Shown: positions 27,702 to 37,516 of the stretch, piece by piece
How the letters are laid out: each line of letters opens with the position of its first letter
Numbering within the stretch: the stretch's first letter is position 1
Assembly: GCF_003096415.1 (NCBI RefSeq)
Contig: NZ_QEKH01000012.1
Location: forward strand, 62,001 to 126,000
DNA: 64,000 nt
Source of the DNA: Victivallis vadensis
Lineage (GTDB): Bacteria > Verrucomicrobiota > Lentisphaeria > Victivallales > Victivallaceae
Direction of reading: 5' to 3'
Notes under the pieces: generated by a model
The model's database searches: none
What the model saw: the letters and a program-made list of their open reading frames with translations, nothing else
Told to the model about the DNA's origin: nothing
Translations under genes and position numbers: made by a program

Positions 27702-29273
27702 ATGAAATATCGGAATGTATTGGTTGGCGGTTCTGTCGGCTTAGTGTTTTTGGCCGGGTGCAAATCGTTCGATGACTATCAGGAAGAGCGCGTGGCCTAT
27801 GCGGTGAAGCATTTCGAGCGTGCGCGATATGACAATATTGACGCGGAGCGCGTTCTTTCGCTCGACGAATGCGTCCGTCTCGCCGTGAAAAACAATCTCG
27901 ATCTGAAGGTGTTCGGGCTTGAAGAGCAGGTCGCGAAGGAGATGCGGACCAGCGAAATGCTCGGAATGCTGCCGGAGCTGAACGTCTCCGACAACCTGAC
28001 CGGGCGCAGCAACACCCCCGCTTCGAGCAGCCGGCAGGTTCACGGCACCGGGCCGGGCACGTACACCTATTCCCAGAGCCAGGACCGGAATGTGAACTAT
28101 CTGAACGTCGATCTGGCGTTGAGCGTGCTGGACTTCGGGCTTGCCTTCTTCAACACCCAGCAGTCGCAGGACCGCATGCTGCTGCGGCAGCAGCGCACCC
28201 GCCGGGCGGAACAGAATCTGGTGCTCGATACGGTGCGGGTCTACTTTCAGGTGGCGGCGGCGCAGCGCGCGATCAACGTCGCCGGGAAGCTGCTGGAGGA
28301 GTGCCGGAACCGTTACGAGCTGATCGAGCAGATGGGCGATTCGGGGCAGATCACGCCGTTCCGGGCCTTCGACGAGGTCAAGCAGTTTGTCGAGATGGAA
28401 AAACGGCTGACGAATTATATCCGCAGCTATGAGAACTCCTGCGTGGAACTGCGTTCTCTGCTCGGATTCTATCCGAATGCCGCGATCAGGGTGGATGATT
28501 CGGTGCTCGACACGGTTCCGGAATTTGATTTCCCGGAGATGGAGCTGATGGAGCAGATCGCGCTGATGAAACGCCCGGAGCTGTATGAGGTCGACATGCA
28601 AAAGCACATCAACGTGCTGGAGTGCCGGAAAACGCTGGTGATGATGTTCCCGAATGTGCGCATGTTCGTCGACTTCACCAACAGCAACAACAGTTTCCTC
28701 TATCACTCGACCTGGTGGGAGCTTGGAATCCGCGCCGCGTACAATCTGCTGAAGCTGCCGCAGCACATCGCCCGTTATCAGGCTTACAGCGCGCAGGTGG
28801 ATGCGGAGGAGGCCCGCACCTATGCGCAGGCGATCGCGGTGATGGCGCAGGTCCGCATCGCGCACGCCAATCTGGTCGCGACCCGCGAGCGGCTCAATAT
28901 CGACACGCGGGTCAACGCCGCTTACCGGAAGAATCTGGAGAAGGCGGAGGGCAGCAGCCGGGTTTCCGGCGAACTCTCGCAGCTGGAGCTTGCCCACATG
29001 CGCCTTGCCGCCGCCGAAACCGAAATTGAAAAATATCTGTCGCTCGGCAACTATTATGTCGCGTATTTCCGCATCCTGAATACCCTCGGCATCGAAAATC
29101 TGCATGAAGCCACGGTTGCCGAACTGAAAAAGCGTCTGGAGGACGAACGGATCCGCGCCGCGGAAGAATTGGCGCGCGCCAAGGCGGAGTATGAGGCGGA
29201 ACAAGCGAAGATCCGCGAGGCGGAGCAGCAGTTGGAAACTCCGGTGGAACCGCCTGCCGAACCTGCCGCCTGA
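27702..29273 (+). CDS. TolC-family outer-membrane channel lipoprotein
   Basis: 523 residues. The lipobox is FLAGC (Cys ~20), so it is anchored like OprM-type channels. SLDECVRLAVKNNLDLK is the typical first OEP helix, and long coiled-coil helices with two internal repeats follow (RTRRAEQNLVLDTVRVYFQV and AQAIAVMAQVRIAHANLV). The last ~60 residues form a charged Glu/Ala/Lys helix and a Pro-rich tail (ETPVEPPAEPAA), unusual for TolC and perhaps periplasmic. It is the first gene of an operon with the giant surface protein 24 bp downstream and three HlyD-like proteins, so it is probably the exit duct for that protein. Confidence 0.87.
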   Translation: MKYRNVLVGGSVGLVFLAGCKSFDDYQEERVAYAVKHFERARYDNIDAERVLSLDECVRLAVKNNLDLKVFGLEEQVAKEMRTSEMLGMLPELNVSDNLTGRSNTPASSSRQVHGTGPGTYTYSQSQDRNVNYLNVDLALSVLDFGLAFFNTQQSQDRMLLRQQRTRRAEQNLVLDTVRVYFQVAAAQRAINVAGKLLEECRNRYELIEQMGDSGQITPFRAFDEVKQFVEMEKRLTNYIRSYENSCVELRSLLGFYPNAAIRVDDSVLDTVPEFDFPEMELMEQIALMKRPELYEVDMQKHINVLECRKTLVMMFPNVRMFVDFTNSNNSFLYHSTWWELGIRAAYNLLKLPQHIARYQAYSAQVDAEEARTYAQAIAVMAQVRIAHANLVATRERLNIDTRVNAAYRKNLEKAEGSSRVSGELSQLELAHMRLAAAETEIEKYLSLGNYYVAYFRILNTLGIENLHEATVAELKKRLEDERIRAAEELARAKAEYEAEQAKIREAEQQLETPVEPPAEPAA

Positions 29274-29297
29274 TGCAAATGTGGGAGGAGTTGAACA

Positions 29298-32200
29298 ATG
29301 AAACTGAATGACTGGGATATGTTCCGGTTGGAAGACCGGGTGCTTTTTGAAGCCGCCGCCGCCGCCGAAATCGTCGACGCGGCGGAAGCGGCGCAGGACA
29401 ACCCGAATGCGAATGTGAGCGAAAGCGAAAAGCAAGCGCAGGAGGAGCGGGAGGCGTTGAAAAATGCGCCGCCTGAAAACCCGTCGCAGGCGCGTCCGAA
29501 CGGCGAGTCACAGAATATTCCCGGCGAACCCGCCGGAATCGACGCGGAGCTGGATAAGCTGATCAACGGGGAGATCGGTTCCGCCGACCTTGCCGCTGAC
29601 GCCGTTTTTTCCGATCCGGGAGTTGAGAATGGCGATGTCCCGACGGTCACGGTGGATTTTATCGACCGGGGCGGCACGGTTTCCACCGGCCGGGAGCTGG
29701 TGGTCATCAACTCCAGTGTCGCCGATGCGGACGACATTGTCGCGTCGCTGAAGCCGAATCAGGAGGCGTTGCTTCTGGATCCCGACCGCGATGCGATGGA
29801 GCAGATCAACGATTACTTCAACCGCCACGACGGCGTGAAATATGAGGCGCTTCACATTCTCAGCCACGGCAATGACGGTTACTTCGTGCTGAACGGCGAA
29901 GTTTTCAATGCGGAAAACTTCGATGCGGCGGAGTGGGCAGAGGTCGGCGAGCACCTGACCGGGGGAGGCGACATCCTGCTGTACGGCTGCAATCTCGCCG
30001 ACGGCAAAGCCGGGCGCGAGCTGATCGGGCTGATTGCCGACGCGAGCGGAGCCGACGTCGCCGCCAGCGACGACGCGACGGGCGTCTCCGGCGACTGGGA
30101 ACTGGAGTACCGGTTCGGCACGGTGGAGGCCGAAAGCATTGCGGTCGACGGCTATATGCACAACCTGACCAACTATCTTGTCGTGAATGAAAACAGCTCC
30201 GGCGAGGGATCGTTCGCGTGGGCGGTCAGCGAGGCGAACAAACATGCCGGAACCGATGAGATCACGTTCGCCGACAATGTTACGGAAATTCGGCTCTCCG
30301 GGGCTTTGACGATCGATGATTCGGTCACCATTTCCGGATACCTGAGCGGCGACGGAGAAAACATTGTCACCATCACCGCTGCCGCCAGCCGGAGGATCTT
30401 TTCGATCGACTCCGGCGCGAATGTCGTGCTGGAAAACCTCAATTTCGAGGGGAACGGCACCGTCAACTCCAATGGGGGAGCGATCTACAACTCCGGCAAC
30501 CTGACGTTGAATCACACCGATTTTTCAGGGTTCCATCTTTCCAGCGGCAATCGCGGCGGCGTGATCTACAATTATGCGGAAGGCAGTATTACGCTGAATA
30601 TCAACGACAGTGTTTTCCATGACAACTCGACCAGCGGCGCTGGAGGCGGAGTACTTTACAATACCGCCGATTCCTGGTACGGCGGTTATGCGACGATCAA
30701 CATTACCGATTCTTTATTTTTCGACAATCACGCTTCCGGCCATGCGGGGGGCGCGATCTATCTTAATACGAGTTCGGGGACATTGACTGTCGATGGCTGC
30801 ATATTCCGGGAAAACAGTGCCGACGGCGGCGGCGCGATCGCCAATTACGCCAAGCTGATCCTGAAGGATACTCTGTTCGAAAGCAATCATGCCGATTCCT
30901 ATGCGGGTGCGCTGATCAGCGGCAGCTCCGCCACGGTGACCGCTTCCGGAGTCCGTTTTGCCGGCAACTCGGCGACCGGGGACGGCGGTGCGGTGATGAA
31001 CTATAATGTCGGGACTTTCAAACAGTGTGTGTTTGAGGGCAATATCGCTTATGAGGGCAGTTCCGGTTTATTCGATGCAACCTGCGGCGGCGGAGCGATC
31101 TTCAACCAGAAAGGCAGCGGGAGTGCTTATCTGTCGATCACGGACTGCCTTTTTGCCGACAACCGGGTGGACGGCGGCAGCCATGCCGGCGGTGCGATCA
31201 ACAATTACGGCGGCGCGACCCTTGTAGTTGTCAATACGACGTTTCACGGGAACGGAGCGGCTTCCGGCGGTGCGGTCTACAATGACGCCAAAAGTAAATT
31301 TTACGCGGCCAACTCCACCTTTGCTTTCAATGAGGCGGTACAGGGCGACGGAGCGATTCGCAGTCTGGGAACGGCGTTTGTCCTGAACAGCATCGCCGTC
31401 GGCAACGGCAGCGGCGCCGACATCACGAACTCCGGGAAGCTGGAGATCCGGTATTCCGCTTACGGTTCCATCGACGGCTTTGCGGACGAGGCGGCGTTCC
31501 GGAATCACGCCGGGGAGAGTGTGGAGAGCATGTTTGAAAACGGCGGCGCGCTCACGGACAACGGCGGGCATTCAAAATCGGTTGCCCTGAGCGAGTATGC
31601 CGCCGGCTTTGCCGCGGCGGCGGTCCGTATGCAGACGGGGGACTCCGACGGGAGAATCTACGCCTTCTTCTACGGCGACGGCACTTCGGAAAATGAGGTG
31701 ACGGTGAGGGTTTCCACGCCGGGCTATTCCACCGCGACAACGGAACGGCAGCTCGACCATGACCAGCGCGGTTATCTTTACGGCAGCGCGCCCGGCAATA
31801 TCGGCGCAGTCCTGCGGGAGGGATATGTCGCATGGAGCGGCGCCGAAGCCGCCGGAGACGCAACGCATTTCTACACGGTTGCCGGACTTCAGGCGGCGCT
31901 GGATGACGAGAGCGTCGACACGCTCTACTGGCTGGATACGCGCATTTTGCTGAACGGGCAATTGACCATCGGCCGCGACCTTGCCATCGTCGGGCAGGGG
32001 AGCGGTGAAACGATTCTGGTTTCCGCCGGGAATGGAATTTTCCAGATACAGGCGGGCGACGTGACGATATCCGACCTCGCCATGACGGGAAACGGCAGGA
32101 GCATGTCGGGGGACGGCGGCGCGGTGGTGAACCGGGGGACGCTGACGCTTGCCGATGTCGAATTTTCCGGCCTGACGGTGACCGGCAATGGCGGCGCAGT

Positions 32201-35200
32201 CTGGAATGCCGGAGTGCTCACCGCGGTCAATGTCCTGTTTGCGGGCAACGCCGCCGCTTCCGGCGGTGCGGTGTTCAATCGCGGCAGCCTTTCGATTGAC
32301 AAGGGAATTTTTACCGGGAACAAAGCTTCCGGCAGCGGCGGGGCAATTGCGAACGCCGCCGGCACGGTGCGCATCGACAACTCTTATTTCAGCGCGAATG
32401 CCGCCGTCGACGGCGGCGCGGTCTGGAATGCCGGAACCGCGGCGGCAGTCAATTCTACCTTTGACGGCAATACGGCGGCCGGGAAGGGGAGCGCGTGGTT
32501 TGCGGCTTCCGGCGTCTCCTCGCTGGTCAACAATACGATTACGGCATTCAGCGATGATGCCGCACAGCAGAGTGCGGGCGTCTATGCCGCTTCCGGATCG
32601 AAACTGCTGGCGCTCAACAATCTGGCTGTCTCGAACGGCGCGTTCGATTTCTTTGCGGAGGATGGAGCGGCGGCGAATCTGAAGTACAATGTCGTTTCCA
32701 ACGCGGCGGGCATGGACGGCACCAACCTCGGCGGAGCCGATTCCCAATCGGAATTCGGCGGCAGCCGCTATACGGCCAACGGCGGCGACATGCCCGGCCT
32801 TCGCGTGCTTCCCGGCGCTTTCGCGTCGCAGGAACGGAACCTGATCGTCGGTGAAAAGGACGGCAGCTTTTACTTCACCACCGGCCGCGATACCGGGCAA
32901 ATGCAGTGGATCGCGCTCGACCCGGCGGGGACGGATCTCGTGACCGGATCCGTCGCGGAGGCCGAGGCGATGTACATCAGCCGGGACGGACGCGGCGCCG
33001 CGCGCATGTTGGCGGGTTTTTACGGAGCCGGAGCCTATGCGGGCAAGGCGATCTGGGGATACTATTTCACGGATCCGGCCAAAGATGTCACCGACATTCT
33101 GGAGGCGGATGTCTTTCTGTACATGCCGGAGCGGGGCGGCGTCAATGTGATGCTTACTCCGGCGATCAGCGACTACGCCTCGCTGGTCGGGAAAACCATC
33201 TATCTGGCGGATGGTTATATCGATGTGAAGTCGATCACGGTTTCCAACGACGCCGATTTCCAATATGATCCGGCGAATCCGGAGGCGGCGAATGTGGAGT
33301 TCCATTTCGTCGGCGGGGAGCATACGGTGCTTTCGGCGGTTTCCGGCGGCAGCATCCTGACCGTCAATTCGAGCAGGCTTCCGGATGGTTCAACCCGTTA
33401 TGACGCCGCATTGCCTCAGGTTGTCGTCACAATTGAAAATGTCGCGATGACGCGCGAAAATGTGTCGGCCGCGCCGGAAGCAGGCGGCTGCATCTATGTG
33501 GAGGGCAACGTTGTCCTGACTCTTAACGAATGCGAGTTCTACGGCAGTTCCGCCTCGTTCGGCGGTGCGGTCTACGGTTCGAGCGCGCTGTTTATTCAGG
33601 CGGACCGGGCCGGATATATCGGCCCGGCGATCACGCTTGACCGGTGTGAATTCCGCAACTGCTCCGCGAGCTACATGGGCGGGGCGGTTTATATCAACGA
33701 CATCATGGCGGGCAGCAGCGGACAGGCGTCCCTGGGGAGCAGTGCTTCCCGCCCCGGCAGCTTCACTCCGACCGGACGGGGCGATTATGAGGCAGGAAAA
33801 CTGACGGTGACCGGTTCGGTGTTCGACGGCAATTCCGCGGAAAAGGCGGGGGGGGCGATCGCCGTTGCGCCGGTTTCGCTCAACGATATGAGGTCTGAGG
33901 GGAAATATTCCTATTACATCCAGACCTCGTTTGTGAACTCGGAAAGCTATTTTCTAGTGGAGATCCGCGATTCCGTATTCAGCGGCAATGCCGCAACCCT
34001 TACGGCAAGCGGCGGCGGCGCGATTTTCATGGATCTGACCGGGCGGCAGAACGACGGTGCGGGGAAGAATTTCGTACTGGCCGATTCGACTTTTTCCGGC
34101 AATACCGCCGGGACTTACGGCGGCGGAGCGGTATTTTTCTGTGGCTACACCGCCGGTATGAGCGAGGTCGGCGTTGATGTGGAAATCGACGGCAACTTCT
34201 TCAGCGGCAACTCGACAGCCGGAGATGGCGGAGCGATCCGGTTGACGGAGGATTCCAACGGAGGATTCTATTCGTTCTTCATGAGTATCAGGATCAATGT
34301 GCTGAGCTGGCACGTCGTGGAGCAGGAGATTGAGTTGCGCATGGCTTCTGCGCCTGCTCCGGCGGCGATGGCCGTATCGCGGTCTGGAACTTCTTCCGGG
34401 ATCACTTTTGAACTGGATCGCAACACGTTCAGCGAAAACAGCGCCCTGCGGGCCGGCGGAGCCTTTTCGTCGTCGATCAGGAGCACCTCTTTGCAGGTGG
34501 ATATGATCAACTCCACACTGGCGTTCAACGCGGCCGGGACGAATGGCGGCGCAATTGATACGCGGTATGAAATGCGCCTGAATCTGATCGATTCCACTGT
34601 GGCATGCAATACGGCGGCGAATGGCGGAATTTCTGCCGACGCGGTCGTGGTCAATGTGATCAACTCGATCGTGCTCGGCAACGGCGGCGGAGAGTTCGCC
34701 GTCGCCAACGGCGGAGAGATCCATACCGCCTATTCGATTTACGGCCGGGAGGCCGCCGGAACGGTCGCGACGGATACTCATTCGCAATACGCGGTATTGA
34801 ATGAGGTGTTCGGCAAGGATTTGCTTGCGGCATCGGATTTGACCGCATACGGCACGCTGGCGATCAGTGCGGCGGGGCTTGCCTTCACCTCGGGAACGCA
34901 GGTGGCCAAAGTGGGTGATGATTTCTATTTCCTGCAGGATGGAGCGTGGGTTGATATGAAAGGCAACACCACGACGGTTTCACGGGCTGATTACATCATG
35001 GCGGCACAGGATTCAAGCGCCGCGAATGGAATCGTCCGCGTGGAAACCAGCCGGGGCGGGTTCAATGTCGGCGCCCATGCGATGGTGGAAATTTCCGTGG
35101 AAGTCAGCACCGAAAAGAGCTACGACGGCACCACCGCCGCACCGGTTGACGGAAACGGCGGTTACATTTACAGCGTCGACGGTATCGTTTCAACCAATGA

Positions 35201-36797
35201 CGGACTGCTGATTGGTGCGGAGCGGGTTGAACTGGAACAACTGGAATACACCGATAAGAATGCGGGCAGGGATATTCCGCTTAATGTCAAGGGCGTTCTG
35301 GGGGGATTCGAGGACGGCTCTCTTTATATCGTCACTTTCAGCGGCAAGGGGGATATCCATAAAGCGCAGTTGACCGTAACCGGCAATACCGATACACAAA
35401 TCTATAACGGCAAGGAACATGCGGTCGTCGGCTGGTCGGATGTCACTGGTCTGGTTTCCGGTGATGCCCTGCAAAGCGTAGCGGGCGTCGCCGCCGGAAC
35501 GGATGTCGGCGAGTATGATCAGGTGCTTTCGGATGCGGTGGTTGTGGATGCCGACGGCAACGACATGAGCGGCAACTACGAGATCAGCTACATCGACGGC
35601 AAGCTGACGATCAACCCGGCGAAGGTCATTGTAACCGTCGATGCCGTAAAAACCTATGACGGAACTACCGGCTACGACGTCGCAAGCGGCAACCATACGG
35701 TTACGGTGAACAGCGACGAGTCGGGGCTGCTGGATGCGGATGATTTCGTGCTGGAATCCTTCGAGTACGGCGGCAAGAATGTCGGGCAGTATACCGGAGC
35801 GGACGGCACGAACGGCAACGCCGGTTATATCGGCAAGTATGGCGAGAATAATTTCATCATTGAATATGTCTATACCGGCACGATTCGCCATGCCGTCATC
35901 ACGGTCGATGTCAATGCGGAAAAGGTGTACGATGCGAATACCCGTCTTGGTCACGATGAAGCGGATTATGCACTGGCCGGCAGGATCGGCAATGATGATG
36001 TGGATTTCGATATGGATTCGCTGCAGGCGGAATATGCGGATGCCAATGTCCATTCCGGCCGGGAGCTGACCGGAATGGCGGGCAGTCTGACCGGCGGCGA
36101 CAGCGGCAATTATATTCTGGTCCTGACGGGGAAAGGCGCCGTCACGCCGCGGCACATTACGGTGACGGCGGATGAGCAGAGCAAGCAGCGGGGAGACGAC
36201 GATCCGATACTGACCTGGAAGCATACCGGCGGTGTCCTGCTGGAAGGCGATTCCATCGATGGAACGCTGGTCCGGGAACCGGGCGAGGAGGTCGGGGACT
36301 ACACCATCCTCAACGATACGCTGCAGGTGAACAACCCCAATTATATCCTTCACTATGTGGAAAACCTGCTGCATATCACGGAAAATCCGCGCGACAACCA
36401 GCCGGAGAGGATTCCGGACAGCAGCATCAATGAATGGCAGCAGCCGTATATTTACAATCTGAATTATACGATGTCCACCGAGGCCCTCGGACCGGGCAGC
36501 GCCGGTTTTTACTGGGAACCGCGCGGGATTTATCGGTTCGAGGCTCCGACTTCGGTTCTTGATCCGATCCCGGATGGTGAAAATTCTGTCAGCGGCAGTT
36601 TGAACCTCCGTGAGGCGGATGACTCCCTGGAGGATTATCTGGAAATCGGCGGCGTCCGGTGGGAAACCATCCTGAATCGGCACACCGCGTTCAAGGATGA
36701 TTTCGAACTTCTGCTGGATGATTATATCGGCGATGCGTTTTATGAAAATGCCCGGGCGGAGGCGGAAATGGCGAAATTTTCCCGGGCGCTCTACTGA
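29298..36797 (+). CDS. Giant surface protein: LEPR-like N-terminus, DUF4347, Pmp-like GGAI/FxxN repeats, MBG/YDG domains
   Basis: 2499 residues. There is no Sec signal; the N-terminus reads FRLEDRVLFEAAAAA (residues 9-23), similar to the LEPR-XLL motif on giant exported proteins. Residues ~30-110 are Glu/Ala-rich. Residues ~130-290 are a DUF4347 domain (LHILSHGNDGYF, ILLYGCNLADG). Residues ~300-1900 form a long beta-helix with dozens of chlamydial Pmp-like motifs (GGAIYN, GGAIAN, GGAVYN with FxxN). Residues ~1930-2365 are three or four MBG/YDG-type beta domains (KSYDGTT, KTYDGTTGYD, KVYDANT). The last ~135 residues have no LPXTG, sortase or beta-barrel anchor. It is probably an adhesin exported by the flanking genes. 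Confidence 0.85.
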   Translation: MKLNDWDMFRLEDRVLFEAAAAAEIVDAAEAAQDNPNANVSESEKQAQEEREALKNAPPENPSQARPNGESQNIPGEPAGIDAELDKLINGEIGSADLAADAVFSDPGVENGDVPTVTVDFIDRGGTVSTGRELVVINSSVADADDIVASLKPNQEALLLDPDRDAMEQINDYFNRHDGVKYEALHILSHGNDGYFVLNGEVFNAENFDAAEWAEVGEHLTGGGDILLYGCNLADGKAGRELIGLIADASGADVAASDDATGVSGDWELEYRFGTVEAESIAVDGYMHNLTNYLVVNENSSGEGSFAWAVSEANKHAGTDEITFADNVTEIRLSGALTIDDSVTISGYLSGDGENIVTITAAASRRIFSIDSGANVVLENLNFEGNGTVNSNGGAIYNSGNLTLNHTDFSGFHLSSGNRGGVIYNYAEGSITLNINDSVFHDNSTSGAGGGVLYNTADSWYGGYATINITDSLFFDNHASGHAGGAIYLNTSSGTLTVDGCIFRENSADGGGAIANYAKLILKDTLFESNHADSYAGALISGSSATVTASGVRFAGNSATGDGGAVMNYNVGTFKQCVFEGNIAYEGSSGLFDATCGGGAIFNQKGSGSAYLSITDCLFADNRVDGGSHAGGAINNYGGATLVVVNTTFHGNGAASGGAVYNDAKSKFYAANSTFAFNEAVQGDGAIRSLGTAFVLNSIAVGNGSGADITNSGKLEIRYSAYGSIDGFADEAAFRNHAGESVESMFENGGALTDNGGHSKSVALSEYAAGFAAAAVRMQTGDSDGRIYAFFYGDGTSENEVTVRVSTPGYSTATTERQLDHDQRGYLYGSAPGNIGAVLREGYVAWSGAEAAGDATHFYTVAGLQAALDDESVDTLYWLDTRILLNGQLTIGRDLAIVGQGSGETILVSAGNGIFQIQAGDVTISDLAMTGNGRSMSGDGGAVVNRGTLTLADVEFSGLTVTGNGGAVWNAGVLTAVNVLFAGNAAASGGAVFNRGSLSIDKGIFTGNKASGSGGAIANAAGTVRIDNSYFSANAAVDGGAVWNAGTAAAVNSTFDGNTAAGKGSAWFAASGVSSLVNNTITAFSDDAAQQSAGVYAASGSKLLALNNLAVSNGAFDFFAEDGAAANLKYNVVSNAAGMDGTNLGGADSQSEFGGSRYTANGGDMPGLRVLPGAFASQERNLIVGEKDGSFYFTTGRDTGQMQWIALDPAGTDLVTGSVAEAEAMYISRDGRGAARMLAGFYGAGAYAGKAIWGYYFTDPAKDVTDILEADVFLYMPERGGVNVMLTPAISDYASLVGKTIYLADGYIDVKSITVSNDADFQYDPANPEAANVEFHFVGGEHTVLSAVSGGSILTVNSSRLPDGSTRYDAALPQVVVTIENVAMTRENVSAAPEAGGCIYVEGNVVLTLNECEFYGSSASFGGAVYGSSALFIQADRAGYIGPAITLDRCEFRNCSASYMGGAVYINDIMAGSSGQASLGSSASRPGSFTPTGRGDYEAGKLTVTGSVFDGNSAEKAGGAIAVAPVSLNDMRSEGKYSYYIQTSFVNSESYFLVEIRDSVFSGNAATLTASGGGAIFMDLTGRQNDGAGKNFVLADSTFSGNTAGTYGGGAVFFCGYTAGMSEVGVDVEIDGNFFSGNSTAGDGGAIRLTEDSNGGFYSFFMSIRINVLSWHVVEQEIELRMASAPAPAAMAVSRSGTSSGITFELDRNTFSENSALRAGGAFSSSIRSTSLQVDMINSTLAFNAAGTNGGAIDTRYEMRLNLIDSTVACNTAANGGISADAVVVNVINSIVLGNGGGEFAVANGGEIHTAYSIYGREAAGTVATDTHSQYAVLNEVFGKDLLAASDLTAYGTLAISAAGLAFTSGTQVAKVGDDFYFLQDGAWVDMKGNTTTVSRADYIMAAQDSSAANGIVRVETSRGGFNVGAHAMVEISVEVSTEKSYDGTTAAPVDGNGGYIYSVDGIVSTNDGLLIGAERVELEQLEYTDKNAGRDIPLNVKGVLGGFEDGSLYIVTFSGKGDIHKAQLTVTGNTDTQIYNGKEHAVVGWSDVTGLVSGDALQSVAGVAAGTDVGEYDQVLSDAVVVDADGNDMSGNYEISYIDGKLTINPAKVIVTVDAVKTYDGTTGYDVASGNHTVTVNSDESGLLDADDFVLESFEYGGKNVGQYTGADGTNGNAGYIGKYGENNFIIEYVYTGTIRHAVITVDVNAEKVYDANTRLGHDEADYALAGRIGNDDVDFDMDSLQAEYADANVHSGRELTGMAGSLTGGDSGNYILVLTGKGAVTPRHITVTADEQSKQRGDDDPILTWKHTGGVLLEGDSIDGTLVREPGEEVGDYTILNDTLQVNNPNYILHYVENLLHITENPRDNQPERIPDSSINEWQQPYIYNLNYTMSTEALGPGSAGFYWEPRGIYRFEAPTSVLDPIPDGENSVSGSLNLREADDSLEDYLEIGGVRWETILNRHTAFKDDFELLLDDYIGDAFYENARAEAEMAKFSRALY

Positions 36798-36811
36798 CGG
36801 GGAGAAGCGAA

Positions 36812-37516
36812 GTGAGATGGTGTGCGTTTTTTCTGCTGCTGTTTGCCGCCCCGGCATACGGCGAGGCGGTGAAGGCGGTGCTTTTTCCGTTCCGCGAGGC
36901 AGTCATTGCGGCGCGGGCGGAATCCACTTTGCTGCCTTACCGTTTCAAGCTCGGCGAGCCGTTCAAGGCGGGGGAGGTTCTCACTGCACTGGACGACTCC
37001 CGGTATGCGCTGGAAGTCAGGCGGGCAACGGAACAGGCCGACTTTGCCCGGGCTGTATTCGAGGACAGGAAGCAGTTGCGGGCCAAGAACTTCACCAGCG
37101 ATCACGAGCTTAAAAAAGCAGAATTTGACTTGTCTGTTGCGGAAAGCAGCCTGGCGGATGCAAAGCTGAATCTTTCGTATTGCATCGTGAAAGCTCCGTT
37201 CGCGGGCAAGCTCGCGGAAATCCGGACGCAGGAGTACGAAACGGTTCGTCCGGGGCAGCCGCTGTTTCGGATCATCGACGACAACCGGCTGCTGGCGGTG
37301 ATGAACGTTCCGTTGAACGATGCCGCGCTGACGACGGTGGGCAATCCGGTTGTCGTTTCGGTTTCGGGAACGGACCGGAAGGCGAAGGGAACCGTATATG
37401 AGGTGGCTCCGCAGGCCGACCACCGTACCGGCACCGTCCGCATCCGTGTGCTGATCGACAACGGCGACGGCAAACTGCGCGCCGGCATGACCGGGGAATT
37501 GATCCATGACGAATGA
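36812..37516 (+). CDS. Periplasmic adaptor (RND/HlyD-type membrane-fusion protein)
   Basis: 234 residues from GTG 36812 (GGGGAGAAG upstream), with a cleavable signal ending AAPAYG. The lipoyl-like half-motifs LGEPFKAGEVLTALDD and YCIVKAPFAGKLAEI flank a short helical hairpin (RRATEQADFARAVFEDRKQL...AESSLADAKLNL), then a beta-barrel segment ends in KLRAGMTGELIHDE. This is the layout of a minimal RND-type adaptor. It should bridge the inner-membrane partner and the TolC-like channel. It overlaps the following GAF-HlyD gene by 11 nt. Confidence 0.85.
   Translation: MRWCAFFLLLFAAPAYGEAVKAVLFPFREAVIAARAESTLLPYRFKLGEPFKAGEVLTALDDSRYALEVRRATEQADFARAVFEDRKQLRAKNFTSDHELKKAEFDLSVAESSLADAKLNLSYCIVKAPFAGKLAEIRTQEYETVRPGQPLFRIIDDNRLLAVMNVPLNDAALTTVGNPVVVSVSGTDRKAKGTVYEVAPQADHRTGTVRIRVLIDNGDGKLRAGMTGELIHDE

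Noticed and set aside
30500-34700. Many short near-repeats in the giant gene as a DNA repeat or CRISPR array
   Set aside because: Period is irregular and follows the coding frame of GGAI/FxxN protein repeats.
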